The position numbers and the translations under genes were made by a program. Below are positions 33,516-43,352 of a DNA stretch of 64,000 nucleotides, one piece after another. Each line of letters starts with the position of its first letter. Within the stretch, counting starts at the first letter, position 1. The DNA lies in the NCBI RefSeq assembly GCF_000711955.1, contig NZ_JONR01000009.1, positions 60,847 to 124,846 on the forward strand. The letters are read 5' to 3'. The notes under the pieces were generated by a model, which worked only from the letters and a program-made list of their open reading frames with translations, was not told the origin of the DNA and searched no databases. Origin of the DNA: Nevskia soli DSM 19509 (lineage in GTDB: Bacteria > Pseudomonadota > Gammaproteobacteria > Nevskiales > Nevskiaceae).

Positions 33516-33625
33516 TAAAGCCCCTTGAGAGTGTCATTGTATTTTCCGCACTGGCAACTCAGGCGCCAAGCCGAAGGGCTCAGTGCCTCCACATGCATCA
33601 ATGCCCCGCAGCCGTCGCATTTCAT
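33515..33625 (-). CDS. 36-aa zinc-ribbon-like microprotein
   Basis: ATG 33623-33625 to TAA 33515-33517, read MKCDGCGALMHVEALS then SCQCGKYNDTLKGL. Two Cys pairs, C3-x2-C6 and C24-x1-C26, could hold one zinc. The upstream ribosome site is weak, so translation is likely but not certain. Low-GC context; no family was recognised. Confidence 0.4.
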   Translation of the reverse strand: MKCDGCGALMHVEALSPSAWRLSCQCGKYNDTLKGL

Positions 33626-33739
33626 CGTCGCGAGCCCGTTGAAAGCAAAATGTAAATTAATGTAAAGGCAACGTCATATGCCGTGGTTAGGCTTGCCGGT
33701 GAAAAACAAAGCGACAACCACCACGGAGCACGAAACACT

Positions 33740-35467
33740 ATGATGCAAAAGAAATCCGGGCTTGCGCTCGGCTTGGCGTTTTCCATGCTGGTTCTCGGCG
33801 CCGTCGTCGGGTGCAGCAACAACAACGACAATGGCAGCAGCGCCAGCCTGAGCGCCAAGCGCGTGCTGCTCATCAGCATTGACGGCTTCCACCAGGCCGA
33901 TCTCAACTACTGGATCGGCGCCAATCCCATGTCCACGCTGGCGCAGTTGGTCGGTACCGGTGTGGTCTACGCCAACGCCCACACCACTACGCCGTCGGAC
34001 TCCTTCCCCGGCATGTTGTCAATGGTCACCGGCGGCACGCCCAAGACCACCGGTGTGTATTACGACGACAGCTACGACCGCACGCTTTATGCGCCTGGCA
34101 GCAAGTGCGCCGGCACTTCCACCGGTATCGAGGCGGTGTATGACGAGAGCATCGACTTCGACGACAGCAAGCTGTTCAGCGGCACCGGAAACGGGGCCGG
34201 CGTGATCAACCCGGCCAACCTGCCATTGCAAAAGGACTCCGCCGGCAACTGCACGCCGGTCTACCCGCACAGCTTCGTCAAGGTCAATACCCTATTCGAA
34301 GTGGTCAAGGCCGCCGGCGGTCTGACCGCCTGGTCTGACAAGCACCCGGCCTACGACCTGCTCAACGGCCCTTCCGGCAGCGGCATCGCCGACCTCTACA
34401 CGCCGGAGATCAACTCACTGATCACCAACGGCGGCATCGTCAATGGCGTCAACCTGTCGGCCACGCTGGCGCAGTGCGATGGTACGAATTCGCTGCCGGT
34501 GAAGAAGGTGAGCGACTACACCACCTGCGTACCGGCGGTGGAGGCCTATGACGACGTCAAGGTGCAGGCAATCATCAACCAGATCGACGGCAAGAAGTCG
34601 GACGGCAGCGGCACGCCCGGCGTACCGCAGGTGTTCGGTATGAACTTCCAGACGGTCAGCGTCGGGGAGAAGCTTCCGGTGGGTGGCTACATCGATGCCA
34701 AAGCCACGCCCAACAGTGTGCTAAATGGCGCCATCGCCCATACCGACGCCTCGATCGGCAAGATGGTGGCCGAGCTGAAGGCCAAGGGTCTGCTCGACTC
34801 AACGCTGATCATCGTCAGCGCCAAGCACGGCCAGTCGCCAATCGACAAGACCACGTTGGCGATGGAAAGCGGCGGCAGCGGCAATGCTACGGTGCAGGAT
34901 CCCTCCGGCTTTATTGCCATGGCCGATGCCACCGTGGATTCGCCGTCGAGCTTCACCAACCCCAACAGCGGCAGTGTCTATTCGACCAATGGCCACTTCC
35001 AGACCGATGACACCGGCCTGTTGTGGCTGGAGACTCAGTCGAATGCGGCCAACGTGGTAGCGCAGCTGCAGAGCAATGCGAGCAAGATCTTCGCCGACAA
35101 ACTGCCGACTGGCACCATCTTCGCCAATAGCATCAACTCCGGTTCCGCACTGGCTGCGATCTACGGCGATCCCACCTCCAGCGATCCGGTGGCTGCGGCG
35201 CGGGCACCGAACGTGGTGATCCAGCCAAATGCCGGCGTGATCTACTCGGGCAGCTCGAAGAAGATCGCCGAGCACGGCGGCGGCACGGTGGACGACACCA
35301 ATGTGCTGCTGCTGGTGTCGATGACCGGACTGAAGAGCACCAACGTCGCCGCTCAGGTCAGCACCACACAGGTCGCGCCGACCATCCTCAAGGCCCTGGG
35401 CTTGGATCCGACGCAGCTGCAGGCGGTGCAGAAGGAAGGCACCGCGGTGCTGCCCAGCCTGTTCTGA
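33740..35467 (+). CDS. Type I phosphodiesterase/nucleotide pyrophosphatase-like lipoprotein
   Basis: 575-aa alkaline-phosphatase-superfamily hydrolase. A lipobox VVGC puts the acylated Cys at 25. Metal/nucleophile motifs are LLISIDGFHQAD near 45 and TTTPSDSFPGM near 85; late HGQSP (near 365) and AEHGG (near 515) give His ligands. Members cleave phosphodiesters or phosphonates in the periplasm. ATG 33740 or 33743 could start it; GGAG lies a little far upstream. Confidence 0.85.
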   Translation: MMQKKSGLALGLAFSMLVLGAVVGCSNNNDNGSSASLSAKRVLLISIDGFHQADLNYWIGANPMSTLAQLVGTGVVYANAHTTTPSDSFPGMLSMVTGGTPKTTGVYYDDSYDRTLYAPGSKCAGTSTGIEAVYDESIDFDDSKLFSGTGNGAGVINPANLPLQKDSAGNCTPVYPHSFVKVNTLFEVVKAAGGLTAWSDKHPAYDLLNGPSGSGIADLYTPEINSLITNGGIVNGVNLSATLAQCDGTNSLPVKKVSDYTTCVPAVEAYDDVKVQAIINQIDGKKSDGSGTPGVPQVFGMNFQTVSVGEKLPVGGYIDAKATPNSVLNGAIAHTDASIGKMVAELKAKGLLDSTLIIVSAKHGQSPIDKTTLAMESGGSGNATVQDPSGFIAMADATVDSPSSFTNPNSGSVYSTNGHFQTDDTGLLWLETQSNAANVVAQLQSNASKIFADKLPTGTIFANSINSGSALAAIYGDPTSSDPVAAARAPNVVIQPNAGVIYSGSSKKIAEHGGGTVDDTNVLLLVSMTGLKSTNVAAQVSTTQVAPTILKALGLDPTQLQAVQKEGTAVLPSLF

Positions 35468-35482
35468 GCTTTTTCGCATGAT

Positions 35483-35512
35483 AGTCTCGCCGGCCGTCTG
35501 GCCGGCGAGACT
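35483..35512 (+). terminator. Rho-independent terminator of the phosphodiesterase gene
   Basis: AGTCTCGCCGGCC and GGCCGGCGAGACT form a 13-bp stem with a GTCT loop, followed by CTTTC. It starts 15 nt after the stop codon. Confidence 0.8.
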
Positions 35513-35921
35513 CTTTCATGCAGCCGGCCTAACCAGGCTATCGTCGCCGCTACCTCCCTTGCACCGTCTGGCACACTGAACTGTGCGCCGGCCGCTCAGC
35601 GGCTGCTTTTGAGACTTGTCCATTCCTGCGCCGTGGGCAGAACTCGGCCGAATATATTACGACCCTTCCGCTACTCACCATCGAACGATCGCTCCAGCTT
35701 CTCGCTCAGCTATATCGGCAGAATCATACAATGAGCCGCACCGCCTGCTGCCACCCGCCAGATCGCGGCGCCATTGGCGACCCGAGGTAGGAATCTCATT
35801 TTGCTTGACTTCCGCGGAGCTCGAGAGCCCATCCGGGCGCCGGAAAATCTAAACGACGCGTTCGACGTCAGTGCTATAGATGGTCTTTACTATCTGATCC
35901 ATTCGCACTCCCATTTCACAA

Positions 35922-35965
35922 GGCTATTCTAAAGCCGTCGTTCGCGAGAGCCGCTTCGGGCCGAT
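35922..35965 (+). repeat. AAAGC-type short repeat, copy B
   Basis: GGCTATTCTAAAGCCGTCGTT then GCGAGAGCCGCTTCGGGCC. Core AAAGCCGTCGTT and the flanking pairing arm AGCCGCTT resemble copies A and C. Confidence 0.6.
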
Positions 35966-36227
35966 TCCACCCTGAGGCGCCAGGAGTGCGCCCTTCAACT
36001 TCTTGGCGCCACCTGGCATCGTCAACGAAACTCCAGATGTCAGCCCACGAATCAAAACGACGATCGCCTTACGATCTCGCTCGTGCACAGGCTAGCGGAA
36101 TACGACTCATAGAACAGATCGACGTGGGCCCCGAGAGATAGCCAGTCATCGGTCAACTGGGAGTGATGCTGGTTTTCAGATGAAGTAGGTAAGGCTGCAT
36201 AGAATGTGGAGCCTAGCGCAGAGTTAG

Positions 36228-36275
36228 CCTATCCCAAAGCAGTCGTTGGGGATTGACTGCTTTGCGGTAGCAGAC
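36228..36275 (+). repeat. AAAGC-type short repeat, copy C
   Basis: AGCCTATCCC then AAAGCAGTCGTTGG, spacer, then GACTGCTTTGCGG. The arms AAAGCAGTC/GACTGCTTT pair perfectly, so the element is a hairpin. It is 130 bp past the beta-hydroxylase stop. Confidence 0.6.
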
Positions 36276-36403
36276 GAACGCACCTGTTCTCCAATGCGGA
36301 CATTTCTTCCGCCGGCAGCCCCATACACGCGTTGAAATCGCCTGGCTGACCTCCATCCATGGCGTTTTCAGAGCGTACTTGCCCGGCAATTCAGGCGATC
36401 GAC

Positions 36404-37210
36404 TCAGCCCTTGGGATAGAACTTCTTTTCCCAGGCCTTCTGCTTCTGCCCAGCTTCGCGCAGGAACGGCGCCAGGGGACCCATGCCGATGAAGGAGCGG
36501 TTGAGCCAGTGCCAGGGTTGGCGCAGCGGGCGGGCGAAGTCGACGAAGAGGACGACGCGCCAGCCGTCGGTGTCGTTCCACACTTCGTGGTTGAAGCTGT
36601 CGTCGAAGATCAGCGATTCGCCTTCATTCCAGGAGTGGATCTGGTTGCCGATGCGGATGCGGCAACGCTCGCGCGGCTCGGGCACGAGCAGGCCGAGATG
36701 GAAGCGCAGGACGCCGTTGTAGGCGCCGCGGTGGGCCGGGATGTGCTTGCCCGGGGAGAGGATGCTGAAGAAGGCGGTGCTGGCGCCGGGGATGCCTTGC
36801 AGCAGGCGCATGGTCTCGGGGCAGCGCTTCGCGTTGCCGCTGCAGTCCATGCCGGCGCCGAGCAGGAAGAAGGTCTTCCAGCTGTCGTCGGAGGTGATGG
36901 TGCCGACTTCCTTGATGATTTCGTGGAAGCTGGGCATCTGGTCGCGGTATTGCAGCACTTCGTCCAGCTCGGCGCGGATGGTGCGCCAGTTGGCTTCGAA
37001 GTTGCGCGTCCAGGGGAAGTCGGCGGGATTGTAGACGGCCGAATCCGGCAGCACCGAGACGCGCGCTACGGCGCGTTCGAGGCGGTCCTGGAGGCGCAGG
37101 GCGAAGCGGCCGAAGGCGGTCTTGCCGCCCAGGGTATGCGCGCGCGTGTGCAGGTCAGGCTTTGCGGCCTGCGCTTCGATGGTCTGCTTGATCTCGACAG
37201 CGGTTTGCAT
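36404..37210 (-). CDS. Aspartyl/asparaginyl beta-hydroxylase domain protein
   Basis: 268-aa 2-oxoglutarate/iron oxygenase of the AspH/LpxO-like family. Ligands fit HIPAHRGAYNG (His ~159) and SFNHEVWND (His ~212); the co-substrate Arg fits GWRVVLFVDFARP (~220). The AspH-type core HxG is intact. Family members hydroxylate lipid A or protein residues; the substrate here is unknown. A shorter, broken copy lies at 30211-30340. Confidence 0.85.
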   Translation of the reverse strand: MQTAVEIKQTIEAQAAKPDLHTRAHTLGGKTAFGRFALRLQDRLERAVARVSVLPDSAVYNPADFPWTRNFEANWRTIRAELDEVLQYRDQMPSFHEIIKEVGTITSDDSWKTFFLLGAGMDCSGNAKRCPETMRLLQGIPGASTAFFSILSPGKHIPAHRGAYNGVLRFHLGLLVPEPRERCRIRIGNQIHSWNEGESLIFDDSFNHEVWNDTDGWRVVLFVDFARPLRQPWHWLNRSFIGMGPLAPFLREAGQKQKAWEKKFYPKG

Positions 37211-37477
37211 CGGAGTCCCGGTCCTGGTTCCTATTGCCGGTGCCGGCGCTCGATGCGCTGCGCCGTCACGGCTCTGTCACGTTATTTTAGTCAAAGCCGC
37301 GGCACCGTGGCGGCCCCCTGCGGCCGAAAGCGCATTCCGGCTGCACAGGCTTGCGGCAGTACGCTTCGACGCACCCTGATTTGACCATGAAAACGGGCCG
37401 GAAGTGCCCGCCCTGGCCGGTTTCGGCCGATAGCGGGAAACGGCGGCGCGAGGGGTTCCGCGCCGCCGTCGCGGCCT

Positions 37478-40400
37478 TCAGTGCGCGGCGGGTTCGGCCG
37501 GCGCCGATTCCTTGCGGTCTTCGTGGTGGTCGGCACCGAGGAACAGGTACATGGCGGGCACCACGAACAGGGTGAAGAGGGTGCCGATGGAGATGCCGGT
37601 GAAGATCACCAAACCCATGTGGTTGCGGCCCACGGCGCCGGCGCCGCTGGCGATGACCAGGGGCACCACGCCCAGGACCATGGAGAAGGTGGTCATCAGG
37701 ATCGGGCGCAGTCGCACGCCGGCCGCGCTCATGATGGCCTCGAGCTTGGGCTTGCCGCGCCGCTGCTCGTCGTTGGCGAACTGCACGATGAGGATGCCGT
37801 GCTTGGCGATGAGGCCGATCAGGGTGACGAGGCCGACCTTGGTGTAGATGTTCAAGGTGGCTTTCTCGAAGCCGAGGAAGATGAACACCATGGCGCCGAA
37901 GATCGCCATCGGCACCGACATCATCACGATCAGCGGGTCGCGGAAGCTGCCGAACTGCGCCGCCAGCGCCAGGAAGATGATGATGACGGCGAACATGAAG
38001 GTCACCGCGAAAGAGCTGCTTTCCTGCACGTACTGGCGCGACTGGCCGGCGAAGTCGACGCTGTAGCCGCGCGGCGCCATCTGCTTGGCCAGGCCTTTCA
38101 GGTAATCCAGGGCTTCGCCCAGGGTGCCGGAGGGCACGCCGCTGAAGGTGGCGGAGTTGAGCTGCTGGAAGTGGCTGACGCGGGTGGGAATGGTCTCGGT
38201 CTTGAGCGAGATCACCGTCGACGCCGGGACCACCGCGCCGTTGGCGGCACGGATGTAGTAGTTGTTGAGCTGGTCCGGGTTGATGCGGTTGACCTGCGCC
38301 ACCTGCGGGATGACCTTGTAGGAGCGGCCGGCAATGCTGAAGTAGTTGACGTAGCCGCCGCCGAGCATGGCGCCCAGGGCGGAGCCGACGTCCTGCATGG
38401 CCAGGCCCAGCGCGGCCACCTTGTCGCGCTGCACTTCCACCGTCACCTGCGGCTTGTTCAGCTTGAGGTCGGTGTCGATGTAGTAGAACTTGCCGCTCTT
38501 CTGCGCGGCGTCGAGGATGGAGCCTGCGACTTCGTCGAGATTGCTGAACGGCTCGGTGGTGCCGATGACGAAGGCCACCGCGGTGTTGACGCCGCCGGTG
38601 CCGGTGGGCAGCGGTGCCGGCTGCGAGGCGTAGACGGTGGCGCCCGACACCGTGTTGACCTGCTGCTGGATGGCGTTCTGCAGGGCGTCGGCATTGAGCT
38701 TGCGCTCGCTCCAGGGCTTGAGGATGAGGCCGCTGAGGGTGGTGTTGTTGCCGTTGGCGCCGGTGAACTGGAATAGGTTCTGCTTTTCCGGGTGGCTGTC
38801 GACCATGCCGCGGATCTGCTTGCCGTAGGCGTCCATCTGCTGCGCGGTGGCGTTGGGCTCGGCGTAGCCGTAGACGATCATGAAGCTCTGGTCTTCCTGC
38901 GGCGCCAGTTCCTCCTGCGAGAACTTGAACATGACGAAGATCAGGCCAATGATGACGAAGCCGAACACCACCACTGCGGGCCAGGTGCGCAGTGCGCCAC
39001 CCAGCATCCGTTCATACAAGCCGCGGGCCCGGTCGAAATTGCGGTCGATCTGCTGCACCAGCTTGCTCTCGTGCTGGTCGGCGCGCAGGAACAGCGAGGC
39101 CATCATCGGCGACAGGGTCAGGGCGATCACCGCGGACACGGCCACGGCGCCGGCCAGGGTGAAGGCAAACTCGGAGAACAGCGAACCGGTCAGGCCGCCC
39201 TGGAAGCCGATGGGCACGTAGACCGCGATCAGCACCACCGAGATGGCGATGATGGGGCCGGCCAGTTCGCGCGCGCCCTGGATCGCCGCGTCGAAGGGCT
39301 TGAGGCCCTCCTTGATGTGGCGGTCGACGTTCTCCACCACGATGATGGCGTCGTCCACCACCAGGCCGATGGCCAGCACCAGGGCCAGCAGGGTCAGCAG
39401 GTTGATGGAGTAGCCCAGCGCCAGCATGACGAAGAAGGCGCCGATCAGGGACAGTGGGATGGCGATGGTGGGGATGACCACCGAGCGCGGCGCGCCGAGG
39501 AACAGGAAGATCACCAGGGTGACGATGACCAGGGCCTCCGCCAGGGTCTTGACCACTTCCTTGATCGAGCTGTTGATGTAGTCGGTGGCGTCGTAGACGA
39601 TGCTGCCGTTGAGGCCGTCCGGCAACTGCTGCTTGATGTCCGGGAAGGCCTTGCGCACGTCGCCGATGACGCTGAGCAGGTTGGCGTCGGGCGCCACCTT
39701 GATGCCGATGAACACGGCCGGCTTGCCGTTCATGAGGGCGCTGAAGTTGTAGTCCTCGGCGCCGAGCACGACGTTGGCCACGTCCTGCAGGCGGACGATG
39801 GAGTCGCCCTTGTTCTTCACCACCATGTTCTTGAATTCCTGCACAGAGTGCAGGTCGGTGCCGGCGGTGATGTCGACGCTGACCATCTGGCCCTTGCTGC
39901 TGCCCAGGGCGGAGATGTAGTTGTTCTTGCTCAGGGCGGTGTAGACGTCGGCCGCGGTGAGGCCCATGGCGGCCAGGCGGTCCGGGTCGAGCCAGGCGCG
40001 CAGGGCGAACTGCTTGGTGCCGACGATTTCCGCCTGCTGCACGCCGGGGACGGTCTGCAGCTTGGGCTGCACCACGCGGATCAGGTAGTCGGTGATCTTG
40101 TTGGCCGGCAGCACCTCGCTGGAGAACGAGATGTACATCGAGTCCGTGGTCTCGCCGGTGGACACGGTGAGCTGCGGTTGCTGCGTGCCCGAGGGCAGCT
40201 GGTTGAGGACCGAGCTGACCTTGGTGTTGATCTCGTTGAGCGCGCGGTTGGCGTCGTAGTTCAGGCGCAGGCTGGCGGTGATGGTGCTGACGCCGCTGAG
40301 GCTGGTGGAGCTGAGGTAGTCGATGCCCTGGGCCTGGGCGATGGCGGCTTCCAGCGGCGTGGTGATGAAGCCGGCGATGACGTCGGAGTTGGCGCCGTAG

Positions 40401-40552
40401 TAGGTGGTCGTCACCGTGACGGTGGCGATTTCCGACTTGGGGAACTGGCGCACCGGCAGGCCGAACAGCGCGCGCAGGCCCAGCACCAGGATCAGCAGGC
40501 TGATGACGGTGGCGAGGACCGGGTTGCGGATGAAAATATCGGTGAATTTCAT
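37478..40552 (-). CDS. RND efflux pump inner-membrane transporter (HAE1 family)
   Basis: 1024-aa RND permease with 12 spans, two large periplasmic loops and the proton-relay motif GLVVDDAIIVVENVDRH in TM4. The order FPKSEIATVTVTTTYYGANSDVI and a TM10 AKHGILIVQFAN segment fit HAE1 pumps. It takes substrates from the periplasm and inner leaflet and works with the adaptor and outer-membrane factor encoded next door. The export substrate is unknown. Last gene of the tetR-led operon. Confidence 0.93.
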   Translation of the reverse strand: MKFTDIFIRNPVLATVISLLILVLGLRALFGLPVRQFPKSEIATVTVTTTYYGANSDVIAGFITTPLEAAIAQAQGIDYLSSTSLSGVSTITASLRLNYDANRALNEINTKVSSVLNQLPSGTQQPQLTVSTGETTDSMYISFSSEVLPANKITDYLIRVVQPKLQTVPGVQQAEIVGTKQFALRAWLDPDRLAAMGLTAADVYTALSKNNYISALGSSKGQMVSVDITAGTDLHSVQEFKNMVVKNKGDSIVRLQDVANVVLGAEDYNFSALMNGKPAVFIGIKVAPDANLLSVIGDVRKAFPDIKQQLPDGLNGSIVYDATDYINSSIKEVVKTLAEALVIVTLVIFLFLGAPRSVVIPTIAIPLSLIGAFFVMLALGYSINLLTLLALVLAIGLVVDDAIIVVENVDRHIKEGLKPFDAAIQGARELAGPIIAISVVLIAVYVPIGFQGGLTGSLFSEFAFTLAGAVAVSAVIALTLSPMMASLFLRADQHESKLVQQIDRNFDRARGLYERMLGGALRTWPAVVVFGFVIIGLIFVMFKFSQEELAPQEDQSFMIVYGYAEPNATAQQMDAYGKQIRGMVDSHPEKQNLFQFTGANGNNTTLSGLILKPWSERKLNADALQNAIQQQVNTVSGATVYASQPAPLPTGTGGVNTAVAFVIGTTEPFSNLDEVAGSILDAAQKSGKFYYIDTDLKLNKPQVTVEVQRDKVAALGLAMQDVGSALGAMLGGGYVNYFSIAGRSYKVIPQVAQVNRINPDQLNNYYIRAANGAVVPASTVISLKTETIPTRVSHFQQLNSATFSGVPSGTLGEALDYLKGLAKQMAPRGYSVDFAGQSRQYVQESSSFAVTFMFAVIIIFLALAAQFGSFRDPLIVMMSVPMAIFGAMVFIFLGFEKATLNIYTKVGLVTLIGLIAKHGILIVQFANDEQRRGKPKLEAIMSAAGVRLRPILMTTFSMVLGVVPLVIASGAGAVGRNHMGLVIFTGISIGTLFTLFVVPAMYLFLGADHHEDRKESAPAEPAAH

Positions 40553-40567
40553 GTCCTGGCGCCCCGG

Positions 40568-41785
40568 TTATTCTTCAACCGGCTTGGGATTCGGGTCGTT
40601 GGCGGGCTGCACCGCGTTGTTGATGACGATGGCGGTGCCGGTCTTGAGCTTGAGCTGGCCGCTGGTGACGACCTCCTGCCCTTCCTCGACACCCTTGAGG
40701 ATGGCGATCTGGTCGCCGCGCGTCGGACCGACGGTGACGAACACCTGCTTGGCCACCAGCTGCTGCGGATCGGTGGCGGGCGCGCCCGGCGCCGCCGCGG
40801 CCGGCTTGCCGCCCTCGGCCTTGGTCTTGGCGTCGCTCTCCTGCTGCAGCTTGCCGGCGGTGGTGACGATGAACACCGCTTCGCCGTAGGGATTGAAGGT
40901 GATGGCGTTCTGCGGCAGCGTCAGGTAGCGCTGCTGTTCCCCGACCTCGATGGTGACCTTGGCGAACATGCCGGGCAGCAGCTTGTGCTCGGGGTTCTTC
41001 ACCATGGCCCGCACCTGCACGTTGCGGGTGTCGGTATCGACCTGCGGGTCGATGGCGGCGATCTCGCCGTTGAAGGTCAGATCCGGGAAGGTGTCGCTGA
41101 CCGTGGCGACCTTCTGGCCGATGACGATCTGGGCCAGGGCCTGCTGCGGCAGGTAGAAGTCGACGAAGATCGGGTCGAGCTGCTGCAGGTTGACGATCTT
41201 GGTGCCCGGCGAAAGGTACTGGCCGAGATCGACGGCGCGGATGCCGAGCTTGCCGCCGAAGGGCGCGCGGATGAACTTCTTGTCGACGATGGCCTGCTGC
41301 TCGGCTACCTGGGCCTTGGCGCTGCGCAGGTTGGCGGCGTCGGAGTCGAGCACGGCCTGGCTGATGGCCTCGGCCTGGAACTGGGCCTTGTCGCGGTTGT
41401 AGACGGTCTCGGCCAGTGCGGCGGAAGCCTTGAGCGACTCCAGGTGGGCGACATCGTCGGCGGAGCGCAGCTGCATCAGCAGCTGGCCGGCCTTGACCTC
41501 GTCGCCGGACTTGAACTGGATGCTGTCGACGATGCCGGACACTTCGGCGCTGAGGTCGGCCCCGCGCTCGGCGCGCAGGCTGCCGACCGCGGTCAGCTGC
41601 GGGCGCCAGTCCTCGAAGGCGGCCTTCATGCTGGACACGGTCTGCTTGGGCACGCCCTGGGCCTTGAAGCCCTGGATCATGCTGTAGATCCTGTAGCCCT
41701 TGATGCCGCCGAGCACGAGCACCAGCCCGAGGATCAGGGCGATGACGATGAACCAGGCTTTATTGCGCGAAAACCAGCCTTGCAT
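40568..41785 (-). CDS. RND efflux periplasmic adaptor (MFP)
   Basis: 405-aa membrane-fusion protein with an N-terminal membrane anchor (about 8-30), barrel-sandwich (ADLSAEVSGIVDSIQFKSGDEVKAGQLL), helical hairpin, beta-barrel and C-terminal part with an Ala/Gly/Lys-rich linker (AGKLQQESDAKTKAEGGKPAA). Start ATG 41785. It links the RND pump (37478-40552) to the outer-membrane factor (41838-43352). Confidence 0.92.
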   Translation of the reverse strand: MQGWFSRNKAWFIVIALILGLVLVLGGIKGYRIYSMIQGFKAQGVPKQTVSSMKAAFEDWRPQLTAVGSLRAERGADLSAEVSGIVDSIQFKSGDEVKAGQLLMQLRSADDVAHLESLKASAALAETVYNRDKAQFQAEAISQAVLDSDAANLRSAKAQVAEQQAIVDKKFIRAPFGGKLGIRAVDLGQYLSPGTKIVNLQQLDPIFVDFYLPQQALAQIVIGQKVATVSDTFPDLTFNGEIAAIDPQVDTDTRNVQVRAMVKNPEHKLLPGMFAKVTIEVGEQQRYLTLPQNAITFNPYGEAVFIVTTAGKLQQESDAKTKAEGGKPAAAAPGAPATDPQQLVAKQVFVTVGPTRGDQIAILKGVEEGQEVVTSGQLKLKTGTAIVINNAVQPANDPNPKPVEE

Positions 41786-41837
41786 GGTTGTCTCCGTATT
41801 CAAACTTTTAATTCCGTGTCTTTCAAAACCGGACGCT

Positions 41838-43352
41838 TCAGGGCTTGGGGGCGGCCTGGGCGACGGTGTCGTTGCGATTCCACCAGCCGCCGCCGAGCGC
41901 CTGGAACAGCGCCGCGGTGTCGGCGTAACGCGCCGCCTGCGCCTGCAGCTGGGCGATGCGCGCCTGCTGGTAGGTGCGTTCGACCACCAGCAGGTCGAGC
42001 GAGCTGATCGAGCCGGACTGGTAACGGCTGCGGCTGACCTTGAGGGTATCGGCCGCGGCCTGCGTGGCGAGGTCCTGCTGCTGCAATGCATCGGCGTCGG
42101 CGTTCAGCGCATGCAGGGCGTCGGCGACGTTGCGGAAGGCGGTCAGCACGGTGCCGCGGTACTGCGCGGCGGCCTGGTCGTAGGCGGCGACGGCGGCGCG
42201 CTTCTTGTGGATCAGTTCCCCGCCGTGGAAGATCGGCTGGGTGATGCCGCCGGTCAGGCTCCAGACATTGCTGCTGCTCTTGAGCAGGTCCGAGATGTTG
42301 GTGCTGGTGCCGCCGAACTCGCCGCTGATGGTGATCTGCGGCAGCATGTTGGCGGTGGCCACGCCGATCTGGGCGCTGGCCTGGTGCAGCAGGGCTTCCT
42401 GCGCGCGCACGTCGGGACGCTGCGCCACCAGCTGCGACGGCAGGCTGAGCGGCAGGTCCTGCGGCAATTGCAGGTCGTCGAGCACGAACTGCACGTCCGG
42501 CTGCTGGCTCGGCAACTGGCCGAGCAACGTGGCCAGCAGGTCGCGGTTCTGCTGGAGCTGCTTCTGCAGCGGCGGCAGGGTCGCCACTTCGTTGGCGAGC
42601 TGGGTCTGCTGGGTCAGCACGTCGAGCCGCGACACACCGCCCAGGCTGAGCTGGCGCTTGACTGTTTCGAGCTGCTTGCGGTCGGCTTCGATGATCTGGT
42701 TGGTGGCTTCGATCTGCGCGCGCAGCGAGGCTTCCTGGATCGCCGTGGTGACGACGTTGGAGGACAGGGTCAGGTAGGTCGCTTCGAGCTGGAAGTTCTG
42801 GTAGTCGGCCTGCGCCTGCTGCGCTTCGACCCCGCGCCGGATGCCGCCCCACACGTCGAGGGTGTAGGAGACGTTGACGGTGGCGTTGAACAGGCTGTAG
42901 ATCGAGCCGCCGCCGCCGGGCTGGCCGAAGGATGCGCCAGAGACTTTCTGGCGGGCGGCGGAGCCGTTGCCGTCGAGCGAGGGGAAGAAGCTGCCTTCCT
43001 GGGCCAGCAGGTTTTCGTGGGCCTGGCGCAGGGCGGCCTGGGCCGCGACCACGTCCGGGCTGGACTTCAGTGCCTGCTCGACCAGGCCGTTGAGCTTGTC
43101 GGAGTGGAACAGGGTCCACCACTGCGCCGGGATGTCGGCGCCGTTGGCGTAGGCCTGCGATACGCCGGCGGGCCCTTCGCTGGCGGCGGTCTTCGGCGGC
43201 AGCGGCGTGGCGGTGTAGCTGTCGCCCTGGGGCGCATCCGGCCGCTTGAAGTCGGGGCCGACGGCGCAGCCGGCGGCCAGGGCCGCGGCCAGCGACAAGG
43301 CGGCGTGGCGACGCAGTGTGCGCGAAGCGCCGTTATTGGCAGACGATGTCAT
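41838..43352 (-). CDS. RND outer-membrane factor (NodT/OprM type lipoprotein)
   Basis: 504-aa outer-membrane channel. Lipobox LAAGC puts the acylated Cys at about 29, then VGPDFKRPDAPQ opens the mature protein. Two repeats of TolC-like helical hairpins (LVEQALKSSPDVVAAQAALRQA, and later GEFGGTSTNISDLLK) follow. Its start lies inside the tetR coding region by 20 bp, so translation is coupled. Confidence 0.93.
   Translation of the reverse strand: MTSSANNGASRTLRRHAALSLAAALAAGCAVGPDFKRPDAPQGDSYTATPLPPKTAASEGPAGVSQAYANGADIPAQWWTLFHSDKLNGLVEQALKSSPDVVAAQAALRQAHENLLAQEGSFFPSLDGNGSAARQKVSGASFGQPGGGGSIYSLFNATVNVSYTLDVWGGIRRGVEAQQAQADYQNFQLEATYLTLSSNVVTTAIQEASLRAQIEATNQIIEADRKQLETVKRQLSLGGVSRLDVLTQQTQLANEVATLPPLQKQLQQNRDLLATLLGQLPSQQPDVQFVLDDLQLPQDLPLSLPSQLVAQRPDVRAQEALLHQASAQIGVATANMLPQITISGEFGGTSTNISDLLKSSSNVWSLTGGITQPIFHGGELIHKKRAAVAAYDQAAAQYRGTVLTAFRNVADALHALNADADALQQQDLATQAAADTLKVSRSRYQSGSISSLDLLVVERTYQQARIAQLQAQAARYADTAALFQALGGGWWNRNDTVAQAAPKP

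Larger units (their letters stand above)
35513..36403. other. Gene-poor, low-GC interval with two AAAGC repeats
   Basis: About 890 bp without a supported gene. It has AAAGC-type copies at 35922-35965 and 36228-36275. A minus-strand open stretch (about 36030-36225) has protein-like composition (SSENQHHSQLTDDWLSLG) but no start codon, so it may be a gene fragment. Confidence 0.5.

Noticed and set aside
38792..42007. Long plus-strand open frame opposite the RND pump and adaptor
   Set aside because: It is the antisense of two clear RND genes; its composition (His/Asp/Gly-rich) is typical of a GC-rich shadow frame.
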